Of a stretch of 12,909 nucleotides of DNA, positions 6,276-12,909 are shown in pieces. Below the pieces are notes generated by a model. It was not told the DNA's origin and did no database searches. It was given only the letters and a program-made list of their open reading frames with translations. The stretch lies in the NCBI GenBank assembly GCA_937874515.1, contig CALNBV010000149.1:1-12909 (forward strand). Reading direction: 5' to 3'. A program made the translations under genes and the position numbers. Source of the DNA: an uncultured Paenibacillaceae bacterium (GTDB lineage: Bacteria; Bacillota; Bacilli; Aneurinibacillales; Aneurinibacillaceae). The stretch's first letter is position 1. Every line of letters starts with the position of its first letter.

Positions 6276-8792
6276 TTATCCAGCTTTTTCGGTAAGCAAC
6301 CTTGTAATTTCCCTTGCTTCCATAGGTTTTCCAAATAGGAACCCCTGCATAATATTACATCCGCTATTTAACAGAAAATCTTTTTGATTTTCCGTCTCCA
6401 CTCCTTCCGCAATGACTTCCATATTTAAACTTTTTGCTATAGCAATGATGGAAGTCGCAATGGCTGCGTCTTCATGGTTAGCGGGAATATCTTTAATAAA
6501 GGATCGATCAATCTTTAATGTATGGATGGGATATTTCTTTAAATAATTCAAAGATGAATACCCAGTTCCAAAATCATCAAAAGAAATCTCAATACCTAAA
6601 CTCTTCAACCGGTGTAACGTATCAATAACGTGAGTCTCGTTTTTCATCGCTACACTTTCTGTTATTTCTAATTCTAAATACCTGGCCTCTAATCCTGTTT
6701 CTTCGAGAATTTTTTTCACAGTTTTTACTAAATCCCGCTGTAAAAACTGTTGGGCCGAAAGATTTACAGAAACCCGCAATGGTTCAAATCCTGCATCCTG
6801 CCATTCCTTATTCTGCATACATGCCTGGTGCAATACCCATTCTCCAATGGAAAGAATCAACCCCGTCTCCTCTGCTAAAGGAATAAAAATATTAGGGGGA
6901 ATAATCTCCTTCCCTTTGCGATTCCAGCGAATCAAGGCTTCCATTCCTACCACATTTCCAGAAGGAATATCAATCTGGGGTTGATAATACACCACAAATT
7001 CTTTACGTTCTAAAGCCCTGCGCAAATGGTTCTCTAATTCAATTTGTTCCATGGCGCTGGTTTTCATATCAGGGGTGAAATATTGATAGCTGTTCCTGCC
7101 TTGTTCTTTGGCCCTGTACATAGCAATATCTGCATTGCGCAACAATAGAACAGGATTATCCCCATCAAAAGGATATAAGCTAATCCCCATACTAGCAGAA
7201 ATATAAATTTCTGCCCCAGCAATATGATAGGGTTTAACCAATTCCTCAGATATTTTTGAAGCGATTCTTCCTGCATCCTGGGGATGGGAAATATCAGACA
7301 ATAAAATAGTGAACTCATCCCCACCCAGACGAGAAACGATACCCCGTTCACCAAGTACATTTTTTAGCCGATTGGCCACATCTTGTAATAATAAATCGCC
7401 AAAGGAATGGCCTAAAGAATCATTTACGTTTTTAAAACGATCCAAGTCTAGAAACAAAACAGCCAGAACTTGTTGATTGCGACAAGCATAATCTAAAGCA
7501 ATTTTCAAACTATTATTAAATAATAACCGATTAGGCAATCCTGTCAACGCATCGTGGTAAGACAACTGATGGATAACCTGTTCCGTTCTCTTTAAATCTG
7601 AGATATCCCTAAAAACAGTGACACTTCCCTTCACTTCTCCATTACGGATGATTGGGGTTGTCACATATGCAACAGGAAAGGATTCTCCTCCCTTACGGAT
7701 AAACAAATCTTCTTCAGTCCGGTAGGTTTTTGCATATTTTATGGTTTCGTTCACCGGACATTCATCTTCAGGATAATAGGTTCCATCTGGTCTTTGATAA
7801 TGGACCATTAAATGCATTTTTTTCCCCAGCAATTCGTCCTGGGTCCACCCTAATAAACGTTCACCCGCAGGGTTAAGAAAAGTCACCCGCATATCCTGAT
7901 CAAGGACAAAAACCCCTTCACCCAACGTGGATGTGATGGATTTCAAATTGTTTTCACTGATACGCAACGCTTCTTCCGCTTCTCTTTTTTTCTTAAAGGG
8001 TTCATCTAAGGTAGCTAAATAAATCCCTTTTAATAAATAATAATAACCGGCAATTTTAAAAATATGGCCAAGAAGATTATCCAGGTCATAAACGCTTTTA
8101 TATTGGGTAAACTCAATTTCCGCGATTAATAAAAAGACAAAGGCAGTCATTAGGGTTAAGAGTGCTTCTTTTTTCTGTTGCCGATAGTTTTTAAAAGCCA
8201 GATAAATGGCTATGGAATGGCCAGTGCAAAACAACATTTCACCAGTAAATTTCAACTTTGTTACACCCTGTCCTTCGATGACTAAAACTGGGAGCCAATC
8301 CATCCAAATGATAACCCCAACAGTAAGAAAAACCGTATAAACAAAGGAAATGATAAAGTACCAACGTTTCTGAACAAAAGAAACTTCCTGGTCTTTTTGA
8401 ATCATAATATAAAGAATGGCTAAGGTTTCTGTGCCACGGGCAAAAATCCAAAACCAGGTCGCTTTCTCAGTTGAACTCTCCGTGAAAAAGAAAGGCATCC
8501 CATTATAGGATAAGGTATGAAATAAATCCAACAACCCCACAGAAAGAAAGACTGCCCCAATAACCAGCCGATGTTTTGACAGGTTATGAGGGAATAGCAA
8601 CCAGGCCTGCAATGCCAGGGTTGCTGAAACAGCAATACTAAATAATTCTAACAACGTATGGATTGATAGAAAATTGGGTGTGTTATAGGTTATATGCAGT
8701 TCCCGTTGGAACAGACGAATACAAATAAATATGACAATTGCAAAAACTATAAGGAAAAAAACCTTTTTTTCATAGCTTTTTAATGGATTCAT
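6276..8792 (-). CDS. MASE3-PAS-GGDEF-EAL cyclic-di-GMP turnover protein
   Basis: A membrane sensor protein with both a diguanylate cyclase and a c-di-GMP phosphodiesterase domain. Numbered from the upstream 8807 start: MASE3-like region of several helices at about 20-265 (HTLLELFSIAVSATLALQAW, VGLLDLFHTLSYNGM), PAS domain about 285-402, GGDEF domain 415-577 (FLDLDRFKNVNDSLGH; GGDEF at 495-499) and EAL domain 590-838 (EAL at 623-625, NLSAQQF, ITESV, DDFGTGYSS, KIDRSF, EGVE, QGF). Catalytic motifs of both domains look intact. The inhibitory RxxD site before GGDEF is absent (GERG). I chose the ATG at 8792 (838 residues) because GGAG lies 9 bases upstream; the ATG at 8807 has no ribosome binding site. 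Net activity and signal are unknown. The neighbour 18 bases downstream is ppiB. Confidence 0.93.
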   Translation of the reverse strand: MNPLKSYEKKVFFLIVFAIVIFICIRLFQRELHITYNTPNFLSIHTLLELFSIAVSATLALQAWLLFPHNLSKHRLVIGAVFLSVGLLDLFHTLSYNGMPFFFTESSTEKATWFWIFARGTETLAILYIMIQKDQEVSFVQKRWYFIISFVYTVFLTVGVIIWMDWLPVLVIEGQGVTKLKFTGEMLFCTGHSIAIYLAFKNYRQQKKEALLTLMTAFVFLLIAEIEFTQYKSVYDLDNLLGHIFKIAGYYYLLKGIYLATLDEPFKKKREAEEALRISENNLKSITSTLGEGVFVLDQDMRVTFLNPAGERLLGWTQDELLGKKMHLMVHYQRPDGTYYPEDECPVNETIKYAKTYRTEEDLFIRKGGESFPVAYVTTPIIRNGEVKGSVTVFRDISDLKRTEQVIHQLSYHDALTGLPNRLLFNNSLKIALDYACRNQQVLAVLFLDLDRFKNVNDSLGHSFGDLLLQDVANRLKNVLGERGIVSRLGGDEFTILLSDISHPQDAGRIASKISEELVKPYHIAGAEIYISASMGISLYPFDGDNPVLLLRNADIAMYRAKEQGRNSYQYFTPDMKTSAMEQIELENHLRRALERKEFVVYYQPQIDIPSGNVVGMEALIRWNRKGKEIIPPNIFIPLAEETGLILSIGEWVLHQACMQNKEWQDAGFEPLRVSVNLSAQQFLQRDLVKTVKKILEETGLEARYLELEITESVAMKNETHVIDTLHRLKSLGIEISFDDFGTGYSSLNYLKKYPIHTLKIDRSFIKDIPANHEDAAIATSIIAIAKSLNMEVIAEGVETENQKDFLLNSGCNIMQGFLFGKPMEAREITRLLTEKAG

Positions 8793-8830
8793 GAAATATT
8801 TCTCCATTTAACAAACATTTGATAGACTTA

Positions 8831-8859
8831 AGTGTATCATTTCTTCATTAAATCGACAA
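8831..8859 (-). promoter_or_regulatory. Likely promoter of the GGDEF-EAL gene (extended -10)
   Basis: In the minus sense, TTGTCG (8859-8854), a 17-base spacer ending TGA, then TACACT (8836-8831). The TGn just before the -10 gives an extended -10 that compensates for four-of-six matches in both boxes. It lies between the terminator of the upstream operon and the gene start. The call rests only on the motif match. Confidence 0.45.
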
Positions 8860-8881
8860 TATTTATCATGTTTTTACTATT

Positions 8882-8923
8882 GAAATAAAAAAGCAGGCCA
8901 CTAATCCCGTGTTTAGTGGCCTG
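8882..8923 (-). terminator. Intrinsic terminator after the two-component/haem-protein unit
   Basis: RNA-sense stem CAGGCCACTAA / TTAGTGGCCTG: 11 perfect pairs (8923-8913 with 8904-8894) and an 8-base loop, followed by CTTTTTTATTTC. It starts 17 bases after the stop codon of the preceding gene and clearly separates that unit from the GGDEF-EAL gene. Confidence 0.92.
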
Positions 8924-8939
8924 TGTATTTCCTATCCAT

Positions 8940-9467
8940 TTATCCTACAATATGAAAAAATAACACGATCCCGGCAAGCATGAAAATGACAGAATGAACC
9001 CGACGCAATCCTGTGGAAATTTTCTTTTTCAATGCCAATACAATCCCAAGGATCAAGGCAATTACCATCATTCCAAGAGTAGCAATCCCGGTCCATTCAT
9101 TCATTTCCAGTACTGTTTCATGGAAAAACATAATGACACCATGAACCATAGCAATTCCAAAGGCAATCAACCCCACTGGAACATGCCACTTTCTCATGAT
9201 GGTTGCCCCGGATTTCAACATATCCTTCATCTCTGGTGAAGCATTGTTAAACTTCACCAGTGCTTTGCGGAAGAAAAATAAAGAGGCAGCACCGATAAAG
9301 GAAACCCCTAAGGTTACCCAACCAAAAAATTGCCCAATACTTTCTATCGGGTCTTCAATATCTCCTAAGGGATTTTCTCCCTGGCCATTTGCTAGTGCCA
9401 CACCTGAAAAACCCATAATAATAAAAAGTAAAAATAGTGCCAATACAAATTGTTTACGACGAACCAT
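8940..9467 (-). CDS. Putative di-haem four-helix membrane protein
   Basis: I do not recognise a named family. The 175 residues begin with a positively charged, hydrophobic signal-like segment (1-26, ending GVALA), then a short acidic stretch and four hydrophobic helices at about 47-66, 95-113, 124-145 and 156-173. His95 and His109 (H-x13-H) fall in the second helix, and His158 and His172 (H-x13-H) in the last. This double pattern is how ferric-reductase, NADPH-oxidase and cytochrome b-like membrane domains hold two stacked haems, so a small b-type cytochrome is inferred. There is no flavin or NAD domain, so any electron donor must be another protein. The start is ATG with GGAG about 10 bases upstream, directly after the histidine-kinase stop. 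It is the last gene of that operon, which suggests it is a target or partner of the sensor. Confidence 0.75.
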   Translation of the reverse strand: MVRRKQFVLALFLLFIIMGFSGVALANGQGENPLGDIEDPIESIGQFFGWVTLGVSFIGAASLFFFRKALVKFNNASPEMKDMLKSGATIMRKWHVPVGLIAFGIAMVHGVIMFFHETVLEMNEWTGIATLGMMVIALILGIVLALKKKISTGLRRVHSVIFMLAGIVLFFHIVG

Positions 9468-9481
9468 TGTTCAATCTCTCC

Positions 9482-10801
9482 TTACTGCAATGAGTGCTCT
9501 TTATCCTGAATGGGCAATGAAATCTTAAATGTACTTCCCTTCCCTACAGTACTTATCACTTGAATGGTTCCGCCATGGGCGGTGACAATCCAATTTGCAA
9601 TGGATAAACCTAACCCTGTCCCCCCCATTTCCCGGGAACGACCTTTATCTACCCGATAAAAACGGTCAAAAATTCGTTCTGCCTGTTGTTGGGTCATGCC
9701 AACTCCATTGTCTTTTACAACCAGTTGAATCCCTTTCGCTGATGCTTCAATACCCAGGGTAATGATTCCCTTTTCCGGGGTGTATTTCATCGCATTATCT
9801 AATAGGATATACAACAGTTGGGTAATTCTCTCCCGATCTGCAAAAACGGGTATATTCTCATCTCCATCATAAGAGAAGGTTTGTTCCTTTTTCCCAACGA
9901 TGGGCTGTAATGTTCTTACTACCTGGTCAGCCACCATCCGCAAATCAAAGGCTTCCCGATTCAACTCAAGAGTGCCTGAATCCGCACGGGCCAATGTTAA
10001 TAAGTCTCCCACTAGTTTACTCATCCGGCCCACTTCATCTTTCATATCAACAACCACCTGGCGGGAAAAATCATTCAAATGGTTTTCCTCTTCTGCTTCA
10101 ATAACCTCAAGGGAAGATTGGAGAACACTAAGAGGGGTGCGCAGCTCATGGGAAGCATCTGCCACAAACTCCCGCTGCCGGGCAAAGGATTGCATAATGG
10201 GAACCATGGCTTTTCCCGCTAAATAATGGCCAATAAATGCAGATAAAATAAGAAAAATAATTGAAAGAATAATGGAAATAACCATGTAAACTTGCAATAC
10301 ATGATGTTGTTCTGTTAAATCAATCCCTGTATACATCACACCTTCAAATCCGCCAACTAAGTTATATACAGGCAGCCCTGACAGGGCCAAGTATTTGCCC
10401 CCATCCCTCGTTTTAATCTCTTCAAAGCGAACTTCATCCTTGTTAGGAATCCAACCGGAAGCTTTCTTTAAAATTTGCTCCCTTGCCACAGGGTCATAAT
10501 TCATTTCTGCTCCACCCATAAATTGTCCACTGTTGCTTACCAAATAATAGAAATAGATGTTTTTTTTGCGAAGATCTAACTCCTCATCGTCATCCTCACC
10601 ATGGTCATCTTTATTAGGAATGACAATTAACTCGTTTCGGTGTTTCATAATCTCATAGTTGATGTTTTTTATTTCTTTGATCCGGTCCTGATATATGGTG
10701 GTTGAAAGCATGAAATAACTCATGATGACAAAGGAAAGCAAAAAAACTGCCATGACACTAGTGTAAAGAATGGTTAGGCGATTTCGAATTTTTACAAACA
10801 T
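9482..10801 (-). CDS. Sensor histidine kinase (membrane, OmpR-partner type)
   Basis: A 439-residue membrane histidine kinase. One membrane helix lies at about 12-34 and a second at about 171-194, with an extracytoplasmic sensor of about 135 residues between them. The sensor contains an unusual acidic run DDHGEDDDEELD at 65-76 and a PAS/CACHE-like end (LALSGLPVYN, GVMYTGIDL). The phosphoacceptor is His218 in ASHELRTPLS. The ATPase domain has the N box LLDNAMKYTP (Asn336), DNGVGM at 364-369, FDRFYRVD at 378-385 and GTGLGLS at 394-400. The HAMP linker after the second helix is short and not well defined. The start is ATG, whose GAGG site lies in the last codons of the response regulator gene 4 bases away, so the pair is translationally coupled. 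All catalytic boxes are present; the signal is unknown. Confidence 0.94.
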   Translation of the reverse strand: MFVKIRNRLTILYTSVMAVFLLSFVIMSYFMLSTTIYQDRIKEIKNINYEIMKHRNELIVIPNKDDHGEDDDEELDLRKKNIYFYYLVSNSGQFMGGAEMNYDPVAREQILKKASGWIPNKDEVRFEEIKTRDGGKYLALSGLPVYNLVGGFEGVMYTGIDLTEQHHVLQVYMVISIILSIIFLILSAFIGHYLAGKAMVPIMQSFARQREFVADASHELRTPLSVLQSSLEVIEAEEENHLNDFSRQVVVDMKDEVGRMSKLVGDLLTLARADSGTLELNREAFDLRMVADQVVRTLQPIVGKKEQTFSYDGDENIPVFADRERITQLLYILLDNAMKYTPEKGIITLGIEASAKGIQLVVKDNGVGMTQQQAERIFDRFYRVDKGRSREMGGTGLGLSIANWIVTAHGGTIQVISTVGKGSTFKISLPIQDKEHSLQ

Positions 10802-10805
10802 ATCA

Positions 10806-11477
10806 TCAAGCCTCTAACTTATATCCGACACCGCGCACATTAGAAATGAGCTTCTTCTGACCGGGCCGATCAATTTTTTTACGCAGTAAACGAACAAAGG
10901 CATCAATGGTATTGCTGGTCACATCGGCCTCATACCCCCATACCCGTTCATAAATCACTTCCCGGGGAATCACCTGTCCCCGATTTCGTGCCAATAACTC
11001 CAGCAATTGAAATTCCCGGGGGGTTAATTGAATTTCTTCCCCATTTCGAAACAGAGTATGGCTATTGCAACGCAATTCTAAATCCCCTATGGTCATGGTC
11101 TCTTCTTTCAAAGGAATCACGGCACGGCGGGATAATGCACGTATCCTGGCAAAGAGTTCCGCAAATTCAAAGGGTTTCACCAAATAATCATCTGCCCCAG
11201 AATCCAGGCCCTGTACCCGATCATCTAAAGTATCCTTGGCTGTTAACATTAGAATGGGTGCCTGAAGCCCGATATTACGCAACCTTCTGCAAACGTTTAC
11301 ACCAGAATCCCCTGGCATCATCCAATCAAGAATAAGGATATCGTAATTGGTGGAAATGGCATAATCAAAGGCATCTTCTCCATTTTGGACCCAGTCAACA
11401 CTATGCTTTTCTTTTTCTAACATATGGGCAATGAGGTTTCCTAATTTCCGGTCATCTTCCGCCAATAAGATATTCAT
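10806..11477 (-). CDS. OmpR/PhoB-family response regulator
   Basis: A 223-residue DNA-binding response regulator, cognate to the adjacent kinase. The receiver domain (1-115) has the acidic pocket EDD at 7-9, the phosphorylation site Asp51 in LILDWMMPGDSG, Thr79 in MLTAKD and Lys101 in YLVKPFEFAEL. The C-terminal winged helix (about 125-222) shows LTPREFQLLELLARNRGQVI, VWGYEADVTSNTIDAFVRLL and NVRGVGYKL, the OmpR-type DNA-recognition fold. The start is ATG with GAAGG about 10 bases upstream. It is the first gene of the regulator, kinase and haem-protein unit. The AT-rich leader contains two TGAAAAAAA repeats 11 bases apart that could be an autoregulatory site. No strong promoter was found, so the promoter may be weak, activator-dependent or located further upstream. 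Confidence 0.95.
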   Translation of the reverse strand: MNILLAEDDRKLGNLIAHMLEKEKHSVDWVQNGEDAFDYAISTNYDILILDWMMPGDSGVNVCRRLRNIGLQAPILMLTAKDTLDDRVQGLDSGADDYLVKPFEFAELFARIRALSRRAVIPLKEETMTIGDLELRCNSHTLFRNGEEIQLTPREFQLLELLARNRGQVIPREVIYERVWGYEADVTSNTIDAFVRLLRKKIDRPGQKKLISNVRGVGYKLEA

Positions 11478-11535
11478 CTTCTTAATACCTTCTTCCGTCC
11501 AAATTTCATTTTACGGTTATTTTAATCCCTTTGGC

Positions 11536-11555
11536 TGAAAAAAAAGTGAAAAAAA
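11536..11555. repeat. Tandem TGAAAAAAA repeats upstream of the response regulator
   Basis: On the plus strand TGAAAAAAAA (11536-11545) is followed by TGAAAAAAA (11547-11555), a direct repeat with an 11-base period. OmpR-family regulators commonly bind direct repeats about one helical turn apart, so this may be an autoregulatory operator. It may equally be low-complexity sequence or a degenerate U tract after the AlbA_2 gene. Motif evidence only. Confidence 0.3.
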
Positions 11556-11566
11556 TCCGACATTCT

Positions 11567-12316
11567 TCACCCTTCAATATCAAGAAATTCCTCTATTCTC
11601 TTTTTCTTACATTTTATCATTCTGGAAATGAATTCTTCGAAACTCTCTTCCCCTCTTTGGTCCATTACGAGAGGTTCGGTAGTAGGCACATTTTTCACTT
11701 TTATTAGTTGGGCATATAAAACTTTTAATTGTTTTAAATGCTCCTGCAGATCCATTTCCTTGGAAGTTGAATACCCTGTTTCAATTCTCCGGTTAATCAT
11801 TTGCTGCACTTTTTCATAGGAAGCCTCAATGGATTCCGTTCCGCTACGCACATAAATGGCTCCACTTCGCACTTTATCCCCTGCTGTTTTTGCGACAAAA
11901 GGAATATGCTGGGGGTCATCTTCCACCAGGACAACCTGGAACTTCTTCCCCCGAATGCTAGCATATTCACTCTCAACGTAATGAAAATCATATATATTAT
12001 AATTTAACCAGCCTGGCAAATACTTTTTTGTTTTCTGGTTAATCATCGCTTTATCCATGAAGTGTTCATCAGAAAGGCCATCAGCACGAAGTGAACCATC
12101 CCCTTGCTGGCTCACCCCCACCACCAGACATCCTCCACCGGAATTGGCAAAAGCGAGAATATGCTTTGCTAATTTAGCATTATCAGGCCACATGGCTTTA
12201 AAATCCAGAAAATCTTCTTCCCCCGTATTGATTTGCAAGATTTCCCTTAGTTTATCCCGGGTAGGATCTTCAAAGAATCGGGCAAATACTTCTTTTACAC
12301 CTTTTCCAATGGGCAT
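11567..12316 (-). CDS. AlbA_2 (Schlafen-type) domain putative ATP-binding protein
   Basis: The 249-residue product carries an AlbA_2/Schlafen-type domain at about residues 25-165. Its signature is DFLDFK at 35-40 (where the family usually has ExxEFK), AFANSGGG at 55-62, GVSQQGDGSLRADGLSD at 67-83 and IYVRSGTES at 154-162. The domain is generally annotated as a putative nucleotide- or nucleic-acid-binding module, often with a helix-turn-helix. Here the C-terminal 85 residues are charged and helical, with no winged helix that I can recognise, ending in a lysine-rich stretch (KCKKKR). No signal peptide or membrane segment is seen. The start is ATG with AAGGGGG 8 bases upstream, 14 bases after the nagA stop, so it is probably co-transcribed with nagA. 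Its cellular role is unknown. Confidence 0.82.
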   Translation of the reverse strand: MPIGKGVKEVFARFFEDPTRDKLREILQINTGEEDFLDFKAMWPDNAKLAKHILAFANSGGGCLVVGVSQQGDGSLRADGLSDEHFMDKAMINQKTKKYLPGWLNYNIYDFHYVESEYASIRGKKFQVVLVEDDPQHIPFVAKTAGDKVRSGAIYVRSGTESIEASYEKVQQMINRRIETGYSTSKEMDLQEHLKQLKVLYAQLIKVKNVPTTEPLVMDQRGEESFEEFISRMIKCKKKRIEEFLDIEG

Positions 12317-12330
12317 GGGTTAATTCCCCC

Positions 12331-12909
12331 TTACCTTTGATAAACAACCCTTCCACGACAAAGGGTCATCACTACATCATAGTGCTCATCAAGCACCACC
12401 AGGTCCCCATCTTTCCCGGTGGTGATGCTTCCTTTTCGATCATATACATTCAATTGTTTCGCAGGATTAACAGATGTGAGGTAAACGGTATCTTCTAAAG
12501 TACAAATCGATCCCTCTATCATCCTTTTAACCCCTTCATCCAGTTTTAAAACACTTCCGGCAAGGATTCCGTTCAATAACGTCGCTTTCCCCCCGGAAAC
12601 AATAACCTCCTGGCCCCCTAATTCATAGTGACCATCCCCCATGCATTTTGCCCGCATGGCATCAGACACCAGGATGAAACCCTCTCTTCCCTTTATACGG
12701 TACGCTAGATTAATAAGTTCCTTGCGCACATGGATTCGATCGGCAATCATTTCTACCTTCACTTCTTGCTGAAACAAGCCCGCCCCCACTACCCCGGGGT
12801 CCCGATGATGCAACCCGGTCATAGCGTTAAAAAGGTGGGTCATGTGAGTAGCCCCTGCATCAATCCCTTTTATGGCTTCATCATAGGTGGCATTGGAATG
12901 GCCAATAGA
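12331..12909 (-). CDS. nagA: N-acetylglucosamine-6-phosphate deacetylase, C-terminal half (partial)
   Basis: NagA removes acetate from GlcNAc-6-phosphate, feeding glucosamine-6-phosphate into glycolysis or wall precursor synthesis. The reading frame is open to the window edge, so the N-terminal half lies outside; about 192 residues remain of a usual 380-390. Motifs counted from the edge: GHSNATYDEA (3-12) and THLFNAM (24-30), each with a metal-ligand histidine, then IADRIHV (55-61) with the substrate histidine, and ILVSDAM with the catalytic Asp83. AGSVLKLDEGV and SVNPAKQL follow. The usual IADG-H reads IADR-H here, a mild departure near the active site. The ATG at 12843 is internal, not a start. 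The AlbA_2 gene follows 14 bases later with its ribosome binding site next to the nagA stop. Confidence 0.93.
   Translation of the reverse strand, partial: SIGHSNATYDEAIKGIDAGATHMTHLFNAMTGLHHRDPGVVGAGLFQQEVKVEMIADRIHVRKELINLAYRIKGREGFILVSDAMRAKCMGDGHYELGGQEVIVSGGKATLLNGILAGSVLKLDEGVKRMIEGSICTLEDTVYLTSVNPAKQLNVYDRKGSITTGKDGDLVVLDEHYDVVMTLCRGRVVYQR

Noticed and set aside
11500..11570. Terminator after the AlbA_2 gene
   Set aside because: Only a five-pair GTGAA/TTCAC stem with a long loop can be drawn next to the T tract; too weak to call.
1..12909. CRISPR array, tRNA, rRNA, insertion sequence or prophage
   Set aside because: No spaced direct repeats, cloverleaf sequences, transposase or phage genes were seen; the gene content is conserved chromosomal.

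Overview
The window reads as ordinary chromosome from a Bacillales-type Firmicute of moderate-to-low GC. The evidence is the gene order ppiB, FMN riboswitch, ribD, ribE, ribBA, ribH, (M50 protease), scpA, scpB, which follows the ppiB/rib/scp neighbourhood of Bacillus subtilis. Protein matches to the remembered B. subtilis Rib proteins are close. Starts are TTG, GTG and ATG, most behind strong GGAG-like ribosome binding sites, and the promoters are sigma-A-like. All genes lie on the minus strand, so transcription runs from position 12909 towards 1. The genus cannot be named from the sequence alone.

In transcription order: (1) 12909-11567 holds the C-terminal half of nagA, cut by the window edge, tightly followed by an AlbA_2/Schlafen-type putative ATP-binding protein. 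(2) 11477-8940 is a three-gene unit: an OmpR-type response regulator, its membrane histidine kinase, and a small exported four-helix membrane protein with two H-x13-H histidine pairs, probably a b-type haem protein. It closes with a clear intrinsic terminator at about 8882-8923. (3) 8792-5827 has its own likely promoter and encodes a membrane MASE3-PAS-GGDEF-EAL cyclic-di-GMP protein followed by the cyclophilin ppiB. (4) 5822-2081 is the riboflavin operon: a near-consensus promoter directly after the ppiB stop, an FMN (RFN) aptamer, a terminator hairpin as expression platform, then ribD, ribE, ribBA and ribH. (5) 2052-70 continues with a small site-2 protease and the condensin partner genes scpA and scpB, all closely spaced and probably partly co-transcribed with rib. 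Bases 1-69 lie beyond scpB and show no gene I can support.

The most important observation is technical. Bases 4170-4199, inside ribE, are an exact 30-base match to the 3' part of the Illumina TruSeq Read-1 adapter/primer. It replaces about 40 bases of ribE, including the conserved VNLERA region, and breaks the frame. This is almost certainly an assembly artefact, and the organism's ribE is probably intact. I found no convincing undescribed system. The best biological lead is the two-component system coupled to the putative di-haem membrane protein.
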